In this document: positions 24,431 through 33,387 of the stretch, piece after piece | How the letters are laid out: each line of letters starts with the position of its first letter | Numbering within the stretch: position 1 is the stretch's first letter | Source: Hahellaceae bacterium | Lineage (GTDB): Bacteria; Pseudomonadota; Gammaproteobacteria; Pseudomonadales; Oleiphilaceae | Direction: 5' to 3' | DNA: 64,000 nucleotides | NCBI GenBank assembly: GCA_016744695.1 | Contig: JADGDV010000022.1 | Coordinates: 1 to 64,000, forward strand | The notes under the pieces: generated by a model | The model's input: the letters and a program-made list of their open reading frames with translations, nothing else | Database searches by the model: none | Told to the model about the DNA's origin: nothing | Program-made: the position numbers and the translations under genes

Positions 24431-24844
24431 TTAATTAACCTCTGTTTTTTTATATAATCCAGCACCATACAGTGCCGCAACAAGCCCTAACACTTGTGAG
24501 ATGAAGTTATACCAAAAGGGCACATCTGCTCCCAAAGACATTCCAGCATGCAAAAACATAACGGTCATAATCATAAAGAGTGCATGCCAGTACGCTAAGT
24601 ATCCCGCAAACTTAGCGGTCAAATAGCCCGCCACCCCATCGGTAAGTGCTCCCACAGCAAGCAGTAACACAGCAAAAACAGATGAATTTAAAGGATCACT
24701 CAAGTTCATTTGAATGTCTGCCTCAGAGAGACCTTTTCCTGCAAGAATAGAGGCATAAATGATAAGCAGTACTAAGCCCATAGCAATAGAGATAGCAATA
24801 TCAATCAATGCACCAAAAACTACGGCACTCCATTTTAATTTCAT
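24431..24844 (-). CDS. Small four-helix membrane protein
   Basis: I do not recognise the family. The 137 residues form about four hydrophobic helices (roughly 7-32, 52-80, 82-100, 112-132) with short loops and a Lys-rich end. No motif suggests transport or enzymatic activity. It is the first gene of the predicted greB operon, five bases upstream of greB. Confidence 0.65.
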   Translation of the reverse strand: MKLKWSAVVFGALIDIAISIAMGLVLLIIYASILAGKGLSEADIQMNLSDPLNSSVFAVLLLAVGALTDGVAGYLTAKFAGYLAYWHALFMIMTVMFLHAGMSLGADVPFWYNFISQVLGLVAALYGAGLYKKTEVN

Positions 24845-25140
24845 AATAAGCAGACCATCAACCGTCTTACGGGAAAGTACTCACTCTCGCCAAGACGAGA
24901 GTGCATTGTTTTAGCATCGTTCAACATTCTGCGAGCCCCTCCTTTCATGGAATAACAATTGCGTCTTAGTAAATGCTAGACGACACACTTTATCAAGGAG
25001 TCGCTCATGTAAGAATACAAATTGTATGAAATTTAGGTTGTTTTCCCTATTTTTTGTCTATATTCTGCTCAACAATATTCAAACAGTTGTTTTAATACGC
25101 TGATCATTTTAAAGCGCAGAACTAACGAAGGGGAAACCTG

Positions 25141-25452
25141 ATGAAAATGAACAAGAACATTACGAATTTAATTGAAGCGGCACTTGGCGGTCTTGATAAC
25201 CTTGGCTTCCAGCTAGACACGATGGGGGTTACCAGTCAGGTAAACCGTCATACACTTATCGGTCTTGTTATGGCTGAACAAAAGCACCTTGAAGGTGAAT
25301 TAGATAGCATCAAAGCACGTGCTAGCAACGCTCAAGTAAAAGTAGACAGAACTATCAATCGTATTGAAGGCTTTGTTAATAATAGTATCGATATTGCGCT
25401 GACTCCAGCAAAAACAACAATCAATACTGTTAAAGGTTTCTTAGGAAAGTAA
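25141..25452 (+). CDS. Small helical protein, phasin-like in appearance
   Basis: I cannot assign a family. The 103 residues are almost entirely predicted amphipathic helix, with an N-terminal LIEAALGGLDNLG, a central coiled coil rich in Glu/Lys (about 45-80), and a C-terminal IALTPAKTTINTVKGFLG. This all-helical make-up resembles phasins and similar granule or membrane-surface proteins, but no diagnostic motif is present. The ribosome site GAAGGGG is strong, which suggests high expression. A GC-rich hairpin follows. The 296 bases upstream hold a weak promoter-like TTGTTT/TATATT with a short spacer and nothing else that I recognise. Confidence 0.6.
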   Translation: MKMNKNITNLIEAALGGLDNLGFQLDTMGVTSQVNRHTLIGLVMAEQKHLEGELDSIKARASNAQVKVDRTINRIEGFVNNSIDIALTPAKTTINTVKGFLGK

Positions 25453-25477
25453 TTGTTTCTTAAGACCAAAAGTAGAT

Positions 25478-25500
25478 CCTGCGGTCTGGCCGCAGGGTTT
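25478..25500 (+). terminator. GC-rich hairpin after the small helical protein gene
   Basis: Seven-base arms CCTGCGG / CCGCAGG surround a five-base loop and lead into GTTTATA. The T run is weak, but it lies between convergent genes and probably ends transcription. Confidence 0.65.
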
Positions 25501-25507
25501 ATATCCG

Positions 25508-26875
25508 TTATTTTGGTAGTCTAACGGAAACAGTCAGTCCGGGATCATTATCACTTAATTCAATGTCTCCCTTATGCATGGCAATGACAGCTGCCACCAT
25601 ACTTAAGCCTAAACCATTGCCTGGTAAAGAACGACTTTTAGCCACCCGGTAAAAGCGCTGAAATACTTTATCTCTCTCACCTTCAGGAATGCCGATACCC
25701 GAATCACTTACCTGAAAAAGTACATCATCTTTATTTTCAGCTAAATGCACTAAAATATTCCCTTCTTCGGGCGTATATTTAATGGCATTATCAATTAAAT
25801 TACAGGCTACCTGAAATAAAAGATCCTTATCTCCGCTAACCGATACATCTCCCTGAACATTTATTTTAAAACCTTGATTCTTATCTTCTGCTAAAGCCTC
25901 ATAAAGCTCCGCTGCATCTTCTATTAATTGAGATAAACTAAGCGTTTCAGGCTTTACGACCTTCCTACCCGTTTCAAGCCGGGCAATTCGAAGCAAGGCA
26001 TTAAATGTTGCCAGTAACTGGTCAGCCTCAGAAACAGCGACAACTATTTGCTCCCTATCCTCCTCACGTTCAACCGAAACAAGCGCGCCCTCTAACTGAT
26101 TTCTTAAGCGTGTTAGCGGGGTTCGAAGATCATGAGCAATGTTATCTGATACATGGCGAATACCATCCATTAACTGAACAATACGATCTAACATCTGATT
26201 CAGATTTTCAGCTAGCTGATCAAAATCATCTCCTGTTCCTCGCCTTGGTATTCTTAAGGAGAGATTACCCCCCATAATTTCACGGCTAATTTGGTTAATA
26301 ACCTCTATACGCTTGGCCGTACTACGACTCATCATAATACCGCCGATTAAGGCTAGGGCTAATGTAATACCCATTCCCCAGTTAATCGCCCGCTCAATTA
26401 AACGCTTTACGGTCATTAGATCATGAACATCTCTGCCTACCAGCAGCTGCATCCCTCCCTGCACAACAAAAATTCGAGCCCTAGCAATATGGGGTTTACC
26501 TTGCCAGCCAATCTCTTCATTAAGCTCAAAATTAACCCAGCCATCCTGAACCTGTGCTTTTTCAGGCCATTTATTCAGGTTTCCGGCAAGTTTGATACGA
26601 TCTCTGGCGGTGAATAAATATAAAGACTTGCCATTAGGGTCTCTCGACACCCTTTCTCGAATCACACTAATAAGACCATTCACACCTTGCCGTTTATATT
26701 GCTCAGCCAAACCAATAATCTCAGCCTCAATCGTTTCATCCGTCTGCTCTGCCATATAACCTGCAGTAGCCCAATAAATAAAGCCCAGCAAGATAAACAC
26801 AGACGTAGCAAATAGCACCATATACACCAGCGCTAATTGAAACGAAGAGGTACGTAATAAACTAACCAACCTCAT
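25508..26875 (-). CDS. Sensor histidine kinase (HAMP, HisKA, HATPase)
   Basis: A two-helix membrane kinase. Helices lie at about 13-35 and 165-185, flanking a ~130-residue periplasmic sensor domain. A HAMP domain follows (about 186-240). HisKA has the phospho-His near residue 247 in NIAHDLRTPLTRL. The HATPase shows an N-box NLIDNAIKY and the G-box DSGIGIPEGE and GNGLGLSM. Its start overlaps the response regulator stop as TAATG, so the pair is translationally coupled. The signal is unknown; overall it resembles QseC/TctE-type kinases. Confidence 0.92.
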   Translation of the reverse strand: MRLVSLLRTSSFQLALVYMVLFATSVFILLGFIYWATAGYMAEQTDETIEAEIIGLAEQYKRQGVNGLISVIRERVSRDPNGKSLYLFTARDRIKLAGNLNKWPEKAQVQDGWVNFELNEEIGWQGKPHIARARIFVVQGGMQLLVGRDVHDLMTVKRLIERAINWGMGITLALALIGGIMMSRSTAKRIEVINQISREIMGGNLSLRIPRRGTGDDFDQLAENLNQMLDRIVQLMDGIRHVSDNIAHDLRTPLTRLRNQLEGALVSVEREEDREQIVVAVSEADQLLATFNALLRIARLETGRKVVKPETLSLSQLIEDAAELYEALAEDKNQGFKINVQGDVSVSGDKDLLFQVACNLIDNAIKYTPEEGNILVHLAENKDDVLFQVSDSGIGIPEGERDKVFQRFYRVAKSRSLPGNGLGLSMVAAVIAMHKGDIELSDNDPGLTVSVRLPK

Positions 26876-27555
26876 TAACTATCTTCTCTCAATATGTACC
26901 CAGCTCCACGTACCGTCTGTAGTAATGGTCTTTCAAAATCTTTATCAATTTTGGATCTAAGACGACTGATATGCACATCAATCACATTGGTCTGTGGATC
27001 AAAGTGGTAATCCCAAACTTGTTCAAGCAACATCGTTCTCGTCACAACTTGACCCGCATGACGCATTAGGTATTCAAGCAAACGAAACTCTCTGGGTTGA
27101 AGATCAATTTTTTGCGCGCCTCTCTTAACGGTTCTTGCTAACAAGTCCATATCAAGGTCTGCAACACTTAGGCTCGTCACCTGCTCTGCTTGAGAACTTC
27201 CTCTTCTCAGCAGGGCGTCCATTCTTGCCAGCAGCTCCGTAAAGGAAAAAGGCTTTGTTAAATAATCATCGCCACCGCCTCTCAAACCTTCTACACGGTC
27301 ATCTACATCACCCAGCGCACTCAAAATGAGTATGGGAGTCTGGTTCCCTGTCGCCCTAACTGTTTTGATGATCGTCAGGCCGTCCATACTAGGCAACATA
27401 CGATCTATGATCATAATGTCATAGCTTTCACTGGCCGCTAGTAACAATCCATCCTTACCATCCGCCGCATGATCTACAACATGATCACATTCATGCAGAC
27501 CCTTTACTAAATAGGCTGCAACATCTTTATCATCTTCAATTACCAATACGCGCAT
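26875..27555 (-). CDS. OmpR-family response regulator
   Basis: The receiver domain has EDD (7-9), phospho-acceptor Asp51 in IIDRMLPSMDG, and the Lys in LTKPFSF. The winged-helix effector domain (about 130-225) has LQPREFRLLEYLM and the C-terminal TVRGAGYIL. It is the first gene of a two-gene operon with the kinase. It is similar in architecture to the pdsR regulator, but the two sequences are clearly distinct. No target operon can be named. Confidence 0.92.
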   Translation of the reverse strand: MRVLVIEDDKDVAAYLVKGLHECDHVVDHAADGKDGLLLAASESYDIMIIDRMLPSMDGLTIIKTVRATGNQTPILILSALGDVDDRVEGLRGGGDDYLTKPFSFTELLARMDALLRRGSSQAEQVTSLSVADLDMDLLARTVKRGAQKIDLQPREFRLLEYLMRHAGQVVTRTMLLEQVWDYHFDPQTNVIDVHISRLRSKIDKDFERPLLQTVRGAGYILREDS

Positions 27556-27587
27556 TAAAACTCTACCCCTATCCTGTCAATAGTTAA

Positions 27588-28406
27588 TCATGCAGGCTTT
27601 CGTGATCGTCGCACCAACTCATAAGCCGCCTTAATTTCTTGCGTCTTTTCAGTGGCAATTTTCATCATTTCTTCTGGTAAACCTTTTGAAACTAACTTAT
27701 CAGGATGATGCTGACTCATCAGCCTACGATAAGCTTTCTTTATATCCGCATCACTGGATGCCTTCGTTTCACCTAATAGTTGATAAGCTTCAGAAAGCGA
27801 TTCTCTTGAATCTGATGCTCTAGCTCCCGCCCCACGTTGAGAGAAACGCTGCTGTGCAACAGCCATAGCCAGCAGGCGTTCAAACTGCATTCTAGAGAGC
27901 CCTAGGTGCTCTGCTACGCTAATTAATACTCGCTGTTCACTCGGATGAAGTTCACCATCTGCAAGCGCTGTCGCTATCTGAATTTCCAAAAACATTTGGA
28001 TCAGGTTAACTCTGCGATGACATTCTTGCCTTAACTGATCAAGTACCTCGTTTAATGGAAAATTGTCTTCTTTACCTGTATTAAAAAGCGCTATTGCGGC
28101 TTGTTTCTGCTCACCATCAAGCTGCATTTTATCCATTGTACGGCGGGCAATATTAATTTCGTCTTGGGTAACACGCCCATCGGCTTTTGCTATATAACCC
28201 ATTACAGAGAAGGTAGCGGTAAAAAACGCCGCCTGAACACGCTCCTGATCACCCGTGTTCCAGTTTTGAGGGCCTCCTAGCTGCTCGACGCCGGCTAACC
28301 CTTTATCAAACCCGTGACCTAGCGTTGCCCCTAACAAAGCGCCTAGAGGGCCTCCCAACATAAAACCAAATGCACCACCAATTACTTTGCCCCACCAACT
28401 CATCAT
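27588..28406 (-). CDS. djlA: Co-chaperone DjlA
   Basis: A membrane-anchored J-domain protein that recruits DnaK. The N-terminal helix is glycine-rich (GGAFGFMLGGPLGALLG, about 10-26), as in DjlA, where it dimerises. A TerB-like central domain (about 50-175) follows, then the J domain at the C terminus (about 208-268) with the essential HPD in SQHHPDKLV. At 272 residues it matches the family. It lies upstream of the response regulator on the same strand, 32 bases away. Confidence 0.92.
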   Translation of the reverse strand: MMSWWGKVIGGAFGFMLGGPLGALLGATLGHGFDKGLAGVEQLGGPQNWNTGDQERVQAAFFTATFSVMGYIAKADGRVTQDEINIARRTMDKMQLDGEQKQAAIALFNTGKEDNFPLNEVLDQLRQECHRRVNLIQMFLEIQIATALADGELHPSEQRVLISVAEHLGLSRMQFERLLAMAVAQQRFSQRGAGARASDSRESLSEAYQLLGETKASSDADIKKAYRRLMSQHHPDKLVSKGLPEEMMKIATEKTQEIKAAYELVRRSRKPA

Positions 28407-28551
28407 TACTGCCCTATTGTAGCGTCCTGTTGTAACGTCTTTTTATAAGACCCGTCTTTATAATACATATAGCTTAAGGGAGTGCGCCGTAAAGGCATAA
28501 TTAATTGTTTGTAACCTGCCTAAACGTTCAACACGCATAAATATTGGGCAC

Positions 28552-28583
28552 AAAAAAACCGCCTACATAAAATGTGGCGGTTT
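28552..28583 (-). terminator. rpoH intrinsic terminator
   Basis: Read on the minus strand, the stem TAAACCGCCACA / TGTAGGCGGTTT is followed by seven T. It lies 23 bases after the rpoH stop. Confidence 0.88.
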
Positions 28584-28605
28584 ATAGGGCGGCGTCAATT
28601 TATAC

Positions 28606-29460
28606 CTAGCCTTCCATTAATGCCCGAACTTTTTTCATCGCATTTTTTTCTAGCTGGCGAATACGTTCAGCTGAAACGCCATATTGAGCAGCCAAATCAT
28701 GTAATGTTGACTTGCTATCCGACAACCAGCGCTGCTTCAAGATATCCTGACTACGCTCATCTAACGTACTCATAGCAGAACGCAATCGACTATTAGAGTC
28801 TTCAGTCCAATCTGTCTGCTCTACTCGCTTTGCAGGGTCATGACTATGATCCTCAAGATAGTTAGCAGGAGACTGATAAGCGGACTCGTCATCATCATCC
28901 ATGCCACCATCAAAAGCAGCATCATGAGAGCTTAAACGCCCTTCCATCTCACGAACGACCTTTGGCTCAACACCTAAGTCAGCCGCAACAGATTTAACTT
29001 CTGCATGACTTAACCAAGCCAAACGCTTTTTAGCGCTTCGAAGATTAAAAAATAATTTTCTCTGCGCCTTGGTTGTCGCTACTTTAACGATTCTCCAGTT
29101 ACGCAATATAAATTCGTGTATTTCAGCCTTAATCCAGTGCACGGCAAAGGAAACCATGCGCACACCAAAATCAGGATTAAAGCGCTTTACCGCTTTCATC
29201 AGGCCGACATTTCCTTCTTGAATTAAGTCAGACTGAGACAATCCATAACCGGAATAGCTTTTAGCAATATAAACAACAAAACGAAGGTGCGACATAACCA
29301 GATAACGCGCAGCATCAATATCTTCTTCGTCATGCAATCTCGATGTCAGCTTTCGCTCTTCTTCAACTGACAGCACAGGGATGCTATTAACGGCCTGCAT
29401 ATACGATTCCAGGTTACCACCTGGTGTTAGCATATCTACTGGCTGTAAACTCGTACCCAT
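28606..29460 (-). CDS. rpoH: RNA polymerase sigma factor RpoH (sigma-32)
   Basis: The heat-shock sigma factor. Region 2 is seen in [30 protein letters not shown] and [12 protein letters not shown]. The RpoH box is QRKLFFNLR (about 139-147). Region 4 ends with [17 protein letters not shown]. At 284 residues it is full length. GGAGG lies just upstream of ATG 29460. It lies beside the ftsX-ftsE-ftsY block in the usual gammaproteobacterial order. A sigma-32-type promoter about 6 kb away, before hslV, is a likely target. Confidence 0.96.
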   Translation of the reverse strand: MGTSLQPVDMLTPGGNLESYMQAVNSIPVLSVEEERKLTSRLHDEEDIDAARYLVMSHLRFVVYIAKSYSGYGLSQSDLIQEGNVGLMKAVKRFNPDFGVRMVSFAVHWIKAEIHEFILRNWRIVKVATTKAQRKLFFNLRSAKKRLAWLSHAEVKSVAADLGVEPKVVREMEGRLSSHDAAFDGGMDDDDESAYQSPANYLEDHSHDPAKRVEQTDWTEDSNSRLRSAMSTLDERSQDILKQRWLSDSKSTLHDLAAQYGVSAERIRQLEKNAMKKVRALMEG

Positions 29461-29681
29461 TTAAACCTCCAAAATTTACCGGACGCCGAATATATCATCT
29501 TTAATATAGGACTTCTAGTGGCGCAAAAAGTTCCTTTTCACGCAAATTAATATAATATTATTATTCTTTTTAATCACTTAAATACATATATAGCTAACGT
29601 GTTTAAGTATAAATGATGAAAAATAAAAACCAATACGTGATTACCTCTATAACGCGAAGCAATACGTTTAAATAAATAGAC

Positions 29682-30716
29682 TTAACTTGGCTCTATATCA
29701 CCTAGATGACGTCGAACCGCAAGCCATGCGCCACTCCAACCCAGCAACATACTTACGCCAAGAAGAAAAAGTGTAGACTCTACATTCAGACCTGACAAAC
29801 TAAAAGAACTGTAATAAAGCATAGCTAGGTCACTAATTGGGCCATTTATCCAAACCAGTGCCATCTGCACTAGACAAAAAGCAATTAAACCGCCGCCTAA
29901 GCCATACCAAAGCCCAGTATAAAGAAAAGGCCTTCTAACAAATCCATCGGTTGCGCCGACTAATTTAATGACAACAATTTCATCTCGTCGATTTTCTATC
30001 CCTAAGCGAATAGTGTTCCCAATAACCAGCAACACGGCTAGAGCAAGCAACAAAGCCAAAGCCCACACCCCTCGCTGAATCAGCTCGGTCATACTATGTA
30101 AACGTTGAACCCACTGCAGATCTAACTGGGCTTTTTCTACAATTCTGATACCTGAAAGTTCTTTCTGAAGTGCATCAGTTTGTGCAACCGTCGCCAATGT
30201 TGTTTCTGGTTTAACCACAATGACGTGCGGCAAAGGGTTTTCATCAAGATAGTTCAGTACCTCACCAAACCCCGATAAACTCTTAAATTCATCCAGTGCA
30301 CTACTTCTACTAATAAAGTCTGCCTGGGCAATGGTTGGACGAGCAGAGAGGGACAACGCCAGCTTTGCAGCCGCATCATCACTCACATTCATTTTCAAGA
30401 ATAACGTAATTTGAGCAGAGCCATCCCAGCCACTACTTAATTGCTGAACATTGCTCAATAAAACCGAAAGCCCGGCAGGCAAAGACAATGCAATACCAAT
30501 AACAGCCCAAGTCATGAGACTGGAAAGCGGGTGCTTGATTAAGCGACGAAAACTCTCTTTTGCAATTTTACGATGATTAGCCAGATAGCTACTAAAAGAA
30601 CCTTGCCGACGACTCACACGCGCCCCAGCTAGGTCAGGCTGTTTCACAGGCTTTGATGTTTTTTTTGCGCTAACTCGACCAGGACTGGCGCCTCGTGTCT
30701 GCTTACCAGGTTCCAT
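29682..30716 (-). CDS. ftsX: Cell division protein FtsX
   Basis: This is the membrane half of the FtsEX complex, which activates murein hydrolases at the septum. It has a cytoplasmic basic N-terminal region, a first helix (about 70-90), a periplasmic domain (about 95-215) and three further helices. The cytoplasmic SLxxxxE-type loop of the family is represented by RLGIENRRDEIVVIKLVGAT. I chose ATG 30716 because GGGG lies six bases before it; ATG 30731 is possible. It overlaps ftsE by 14 bases with this start. Confidence 0.93.
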   Translation of the reverse strand: MEPGKQTRGASPGRVSAKKTSKPVKQPDLAGARVSRRQGSFSSYLANHRKIAKESFRRLIKHPLSSLMTWAVIGIALSLPAGLSVLLSNVQQLSSGWDGSAQITLFLKMNVSDDAAAKLALSLSARPTIAQADFISRSSALDEFKSLSGFGEVLNYLDENPLPHVIVVKPETTLATVAQTDALQKELSGIRIVEKAQLDLQWVQRLHSMTELIQRGVWALALLLALAVLLVIGNTIRLGIENRRDEIVVIKLVGATDGFVRRPFLYTGLWYGLGGGLIAFCLVQMALVWINGPISDLAMLYYSSFSLSGLNVESTLFLLGVSMLLGWSGAWLAVRRHLGDIEPS

Positions 30717-31431
30717 TATGATCCCCATCATTAACCATACTTACATCGGTTTGTACCAATTCAGCACCCTGTCTCGACTCTTCGATTAGCTGACCAGCGT
30801 TTAATTCCAATACGCGGTGCTTCAAATCAGCAATTAAAGCCAAGTCATGACTGGCAATCAACACGGTTACTCCTACCTGATTAAACTGTTCAAAAAGATT
30901 CATGATATCAGCGGATAACTCAGGGTCCAGGTTTCCAGTAGGTTCATCCGCAAGTAACAAGGCAGGCTTATTCACCACAGCACGAGCAATACCCACTCGT
31001 TGCTGCTCACCACCCGAAAGTTGAAGCGGGTTTAGCTTCTCTTTACTCAAAAGACCAACTTTATCAAGTGCCGCTCGAACCCTGCGCCCAATTTCCCGCT
31101 GAGGCATACCTGTAATTTCCAATGGCAGCGCAACATTATCAAAAACAGTCCGATCAAAAAGCAGGTGATGGTTCTGAAAAACCACACCTATATGGCGTCT
31201 AAAATAAGGGATTTGTCGACGAGGTATTCGATTAAGATTCTGACCGCCAACAACCAACTGTCCTTGGCTGGGCCTTTCCATAAGCATAATAAGTTTCAGA
31301 AGGGTGCTTTTACCGGCACCTGAATGCCCGGTTAAAAAAGCCATGTCACCACGATTTAAATGGAAGCCAACCTGAGTTAATGCCTCATGCCCTCCTTCAT
31401 ACCGTTTACTGATGTTGTCAAATTTTATCAT
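30703..31431 (-). CDS. ftsE: Cell division ATP-binding protein FtsE
   Basis: This is the ABC ATPase partner of FtsX. Walker A is [12 protein letters not shown] (about 35-46), the Q-loop [11 protein letters not shown] near 85-95, the signature [14 protein letters not shown] near 138-151, and Walker [12 protein letters not shown] near 160-170. The 242-residue length is slightly longer than usual because of a C-terminal extension that overlaps ftsX. It sits downstream of ftsY with a 29-base gap. Confidence 0.95.
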   Translation of the reverse strand: MIKFDNISKRYEGGHEALTQVGFHLNRGDMAFLTGHSGAGKSTLLKLIMLMERPSQGQLVVGGQNLNRIPRRQIPYFRRHIGVVFQNHHLLFDRTVFDNVALPLEITGMPQREIGRRVRAALDKVGLLSKEKLNPLQLSGGEQQRVGIARAVVNKPALLLADEPTGNLDPELSADIMNLFEQFNQVGVTVLIASHDLALIADLKHRVLELNAGQLIEESRQGAELVQTDVSMVNDGDHNGTW

Positions 31432-31460
31432 CTAAACACGTTTACACTTATTAGTTAGCA

Positions 31461-32588
31461 TTATTTTTCAAAAAGCGCTTTTACAAACTCATCAGCAACA
31501 AAAGGACGTAAATCATCAATCTGCTCGCCCACTCCGATATAACGAATAGGTAAGTTCAACTGCTTACCTATGGCAAAGATAATCCCGCCTTTGGCGGTAC
31601 CATCAAGCTTCGTTAATGTAATACCCGATACACCTACCGCTTGCTTAAACAAATCAGCCTGGCTCAAAGCATTCTGACCTGTACCTGCATCCAGAACCAA
31701 CATGACTTCATGAGGTGCGGCATCATCCAATTTTTTCATGACACGAACCACTTTCTCAAGTTCGGCCATTAAATTATCTTTATTCTGTAGTCGTCCTGCG
31801 GTGTCAGCAATGACTATATCAACGCCTTTTGCTTGCGCTGATTGTACCGCGTCAAATATTACGGAAGCACTATCTGCTCCTGTATGCTGAGCAACCACAG
31901 GTACATTATTTCTATCACCCCATACTTGCAACTGTTCCACCGCTGCCGCACGAAAGGTATCGCCCGCAGCTAACATAACAGACTTACCTTCTTCCTGATA
32001 ACGCTTGGCCAACTTACCGATAGTGGTTGTTTTACCCACGCCGTTGACGCCCACCATTAAAATAACAAAAGGTTTGCCCTTTGCATCGAAAGACAAGGGC
32101 TCACTACTGCCAGACAGTAATGAAGTAAGCTCTTGCTGGAGCATTTCATTTAAAACCGCAGGGTCAGACAACTGCTTTCTCTCAACTTTTTCGGTAAGCG
32201 TTGTAATAATCTGAGTAGTCGCTTCAACACCGACATCAGCCGTTAATAATAGTGTCTCAATTTCTTCCAGCAGATCACTATCAATAGTCTTCTTACCTAA
32301 AAATAGGTCTGCCATTCCGCCTGATAAGCTTGCACGGGTTCGCCCTAAGCCTGTTTTAATACGGGCAAAAAAGTTAATAGGCTCCTCAGTCACCACCTCA
32401 GGTTTTTGTTCTGTTTCTAGCTCAACGTTAACTGAATCAGTCGCACCTTTTGTTTGTTGAGGTGTTCGCTGCTCTACTCTTTTAGGCGTCGGTCTGCTGC
32501 TTTTAAGTTTAGAATAATCTACCAGCCAAAGAACAACCAATACTGCCAAAAGAGCTAATGTAATAAGATTTGCCGTATCCATATTCAC
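31461..32588 (-). CDS. ftsY: Signal recognition particle receptor FtsY
   Basis: The SRP receptor GTPase, which docks ribosome-nascent-chain complexes at the membrane. The NG domain is complete: G1 GVNGVGKTTTIGKL, G3 DTAGRLQNK, G4 TKLDGTAKGG and the closing GVGEQIDDLRPF. The N-terminal acidic A domain is short, and residues about 7-24 form a hydrophobic helix (LITLALLAVLVVLWLV) that could anchor the protein. The frame opens with GTG 32588; ATG 32582 is an alternative. It is the first gene of the ftsY-ftsE-ftsX operon. Confidence 0.94.
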   Translation of the reverse strand: MNMDTANLITLALLAVLVVLWLVDYSKLKSSRPTPKRVEQRTPQQTKGATDSVNVELETEQKPEVVTEEPINFFARIKTGLGRTRASLSGGMADLFLGKKTIDSDLLEEIETLLLTADVGVEATTQIITTLTEKVERKQLSDPAVLNEMLQQELTSLLSGSSEPLSFDAKGKPFVILMVGVNGVGKTTTIGKLAKRYQEEGKSVMLAAGDTFRAAAVEQLQVWGDRNNVPVVAQHTGADSASVIFDAVQSAQAKGVDIVIADTAGRLQNKDNLMAELEKVVRVMKKLDDAAPHEVMLVLDAGTGQNALSQADLFKQAVGVSGITLTKLDGTAKGGIIFAIGKQLNLPIRYIGVGEQIDDLRPFVADEFVKALFEK

Positions 32589-32754
32589 TTAATTACCATC
32601 ATAGTTGAAATAAAAGGATCTATTATGTCGTTTAAAGGGCTCTATTCTATTATTGATTTGTAACTAGGCCAAATCCCTTTTAACATTCACACTCTGTTTT
32701 TCTATAATCTATGCCTTTTTCCACTATAAAGACATCAGGACACATTAAAATATC

Positions 32755-33387
32755 ATGTCTAACCGAAAATCGAATTCATATTCATCAAAAAGCCCTAATA
32801 AAAACAACAAAAATAGCGCTCTTCGGATTATAGGCGGTCAATGGCGTAGCAGGCGTCTTTCATTTGTTGCCGCAGAAGGCTTACGTCCTACCACTGACAG
32901 AGTCAGAGAAACACTTTTTAACTGGATTTCACCTTATATTCCTGGAGCAAGGTGCCTAGATCTATTTACGGGCAGTGGAGCCCTTGGCCTGGAAGCCCTA
33001 TCAAGAGAGGCTAGTACAGTCACATTTATAGACTTATCTCCTAGTGCAATCTCATCCATCAAAGCTAACTTACAAACCTTGCAAGCGACCAACGCAGAAA
33101 TCGTCTGCACAGATTCCGTTAAATGGTTAAGAAATGCAAATTCAAACGAAGCCGCCTACGATATCATTTTTATTGATCCACCATTTCGATGTGACCTGGT
33201 CCCACAATGCGTATCCTTACTTGAGTCTTCTTCTTTGCTAAAGGTAGGCACTCACATTTACGTTGAAATAGAAAAAGAGACAACACAGCCAAACTTCCCT
33301 CAAAGCTGGCAGTTGCATAGAGAAAAAGAAGCAGGACAAGTCCGTTATATGTTATTTATCAACCAGCCTCATCAAGACGATCAATAA
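32755..33387 (+). CDS. rsmD: 16S rRNA (guanine966-N2)-methyltransferase RsmD
   Basis: It methylates G966 of 16S rRNA in the small ribosomal subunit. The N-terminal IIGGQWRSRRL and DRVRETLFNWI are typical, the SAM site is LDLFTGSGALGLEALSR, and the catalytic IDPPF motif lies near residues 141-145. It is divergent from ftsY, as in many gammaproteobacteria. The last 29 bases overlap the tail of the convergent hydantoinase gene. Confidence 0.94.
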   Translation: MSNRKSNSYSSKSPNKNNKNSALRIIGGQWRSRRLSFVAAEGLRPTTDRVRETLFNWISPYIPGARCLDLFTGSGALGLEALSREASTVTFIDLSPSAISSIKANLQTLQATNAEIVCTDSVKWLRNANSNEAAYDIIFIDPPFRCDLVPQCVSLLESSSLLKVGTHIYVEIEKETTQPNFPQSWQLHREKEAGQVRYMLFINQPHQDDQ

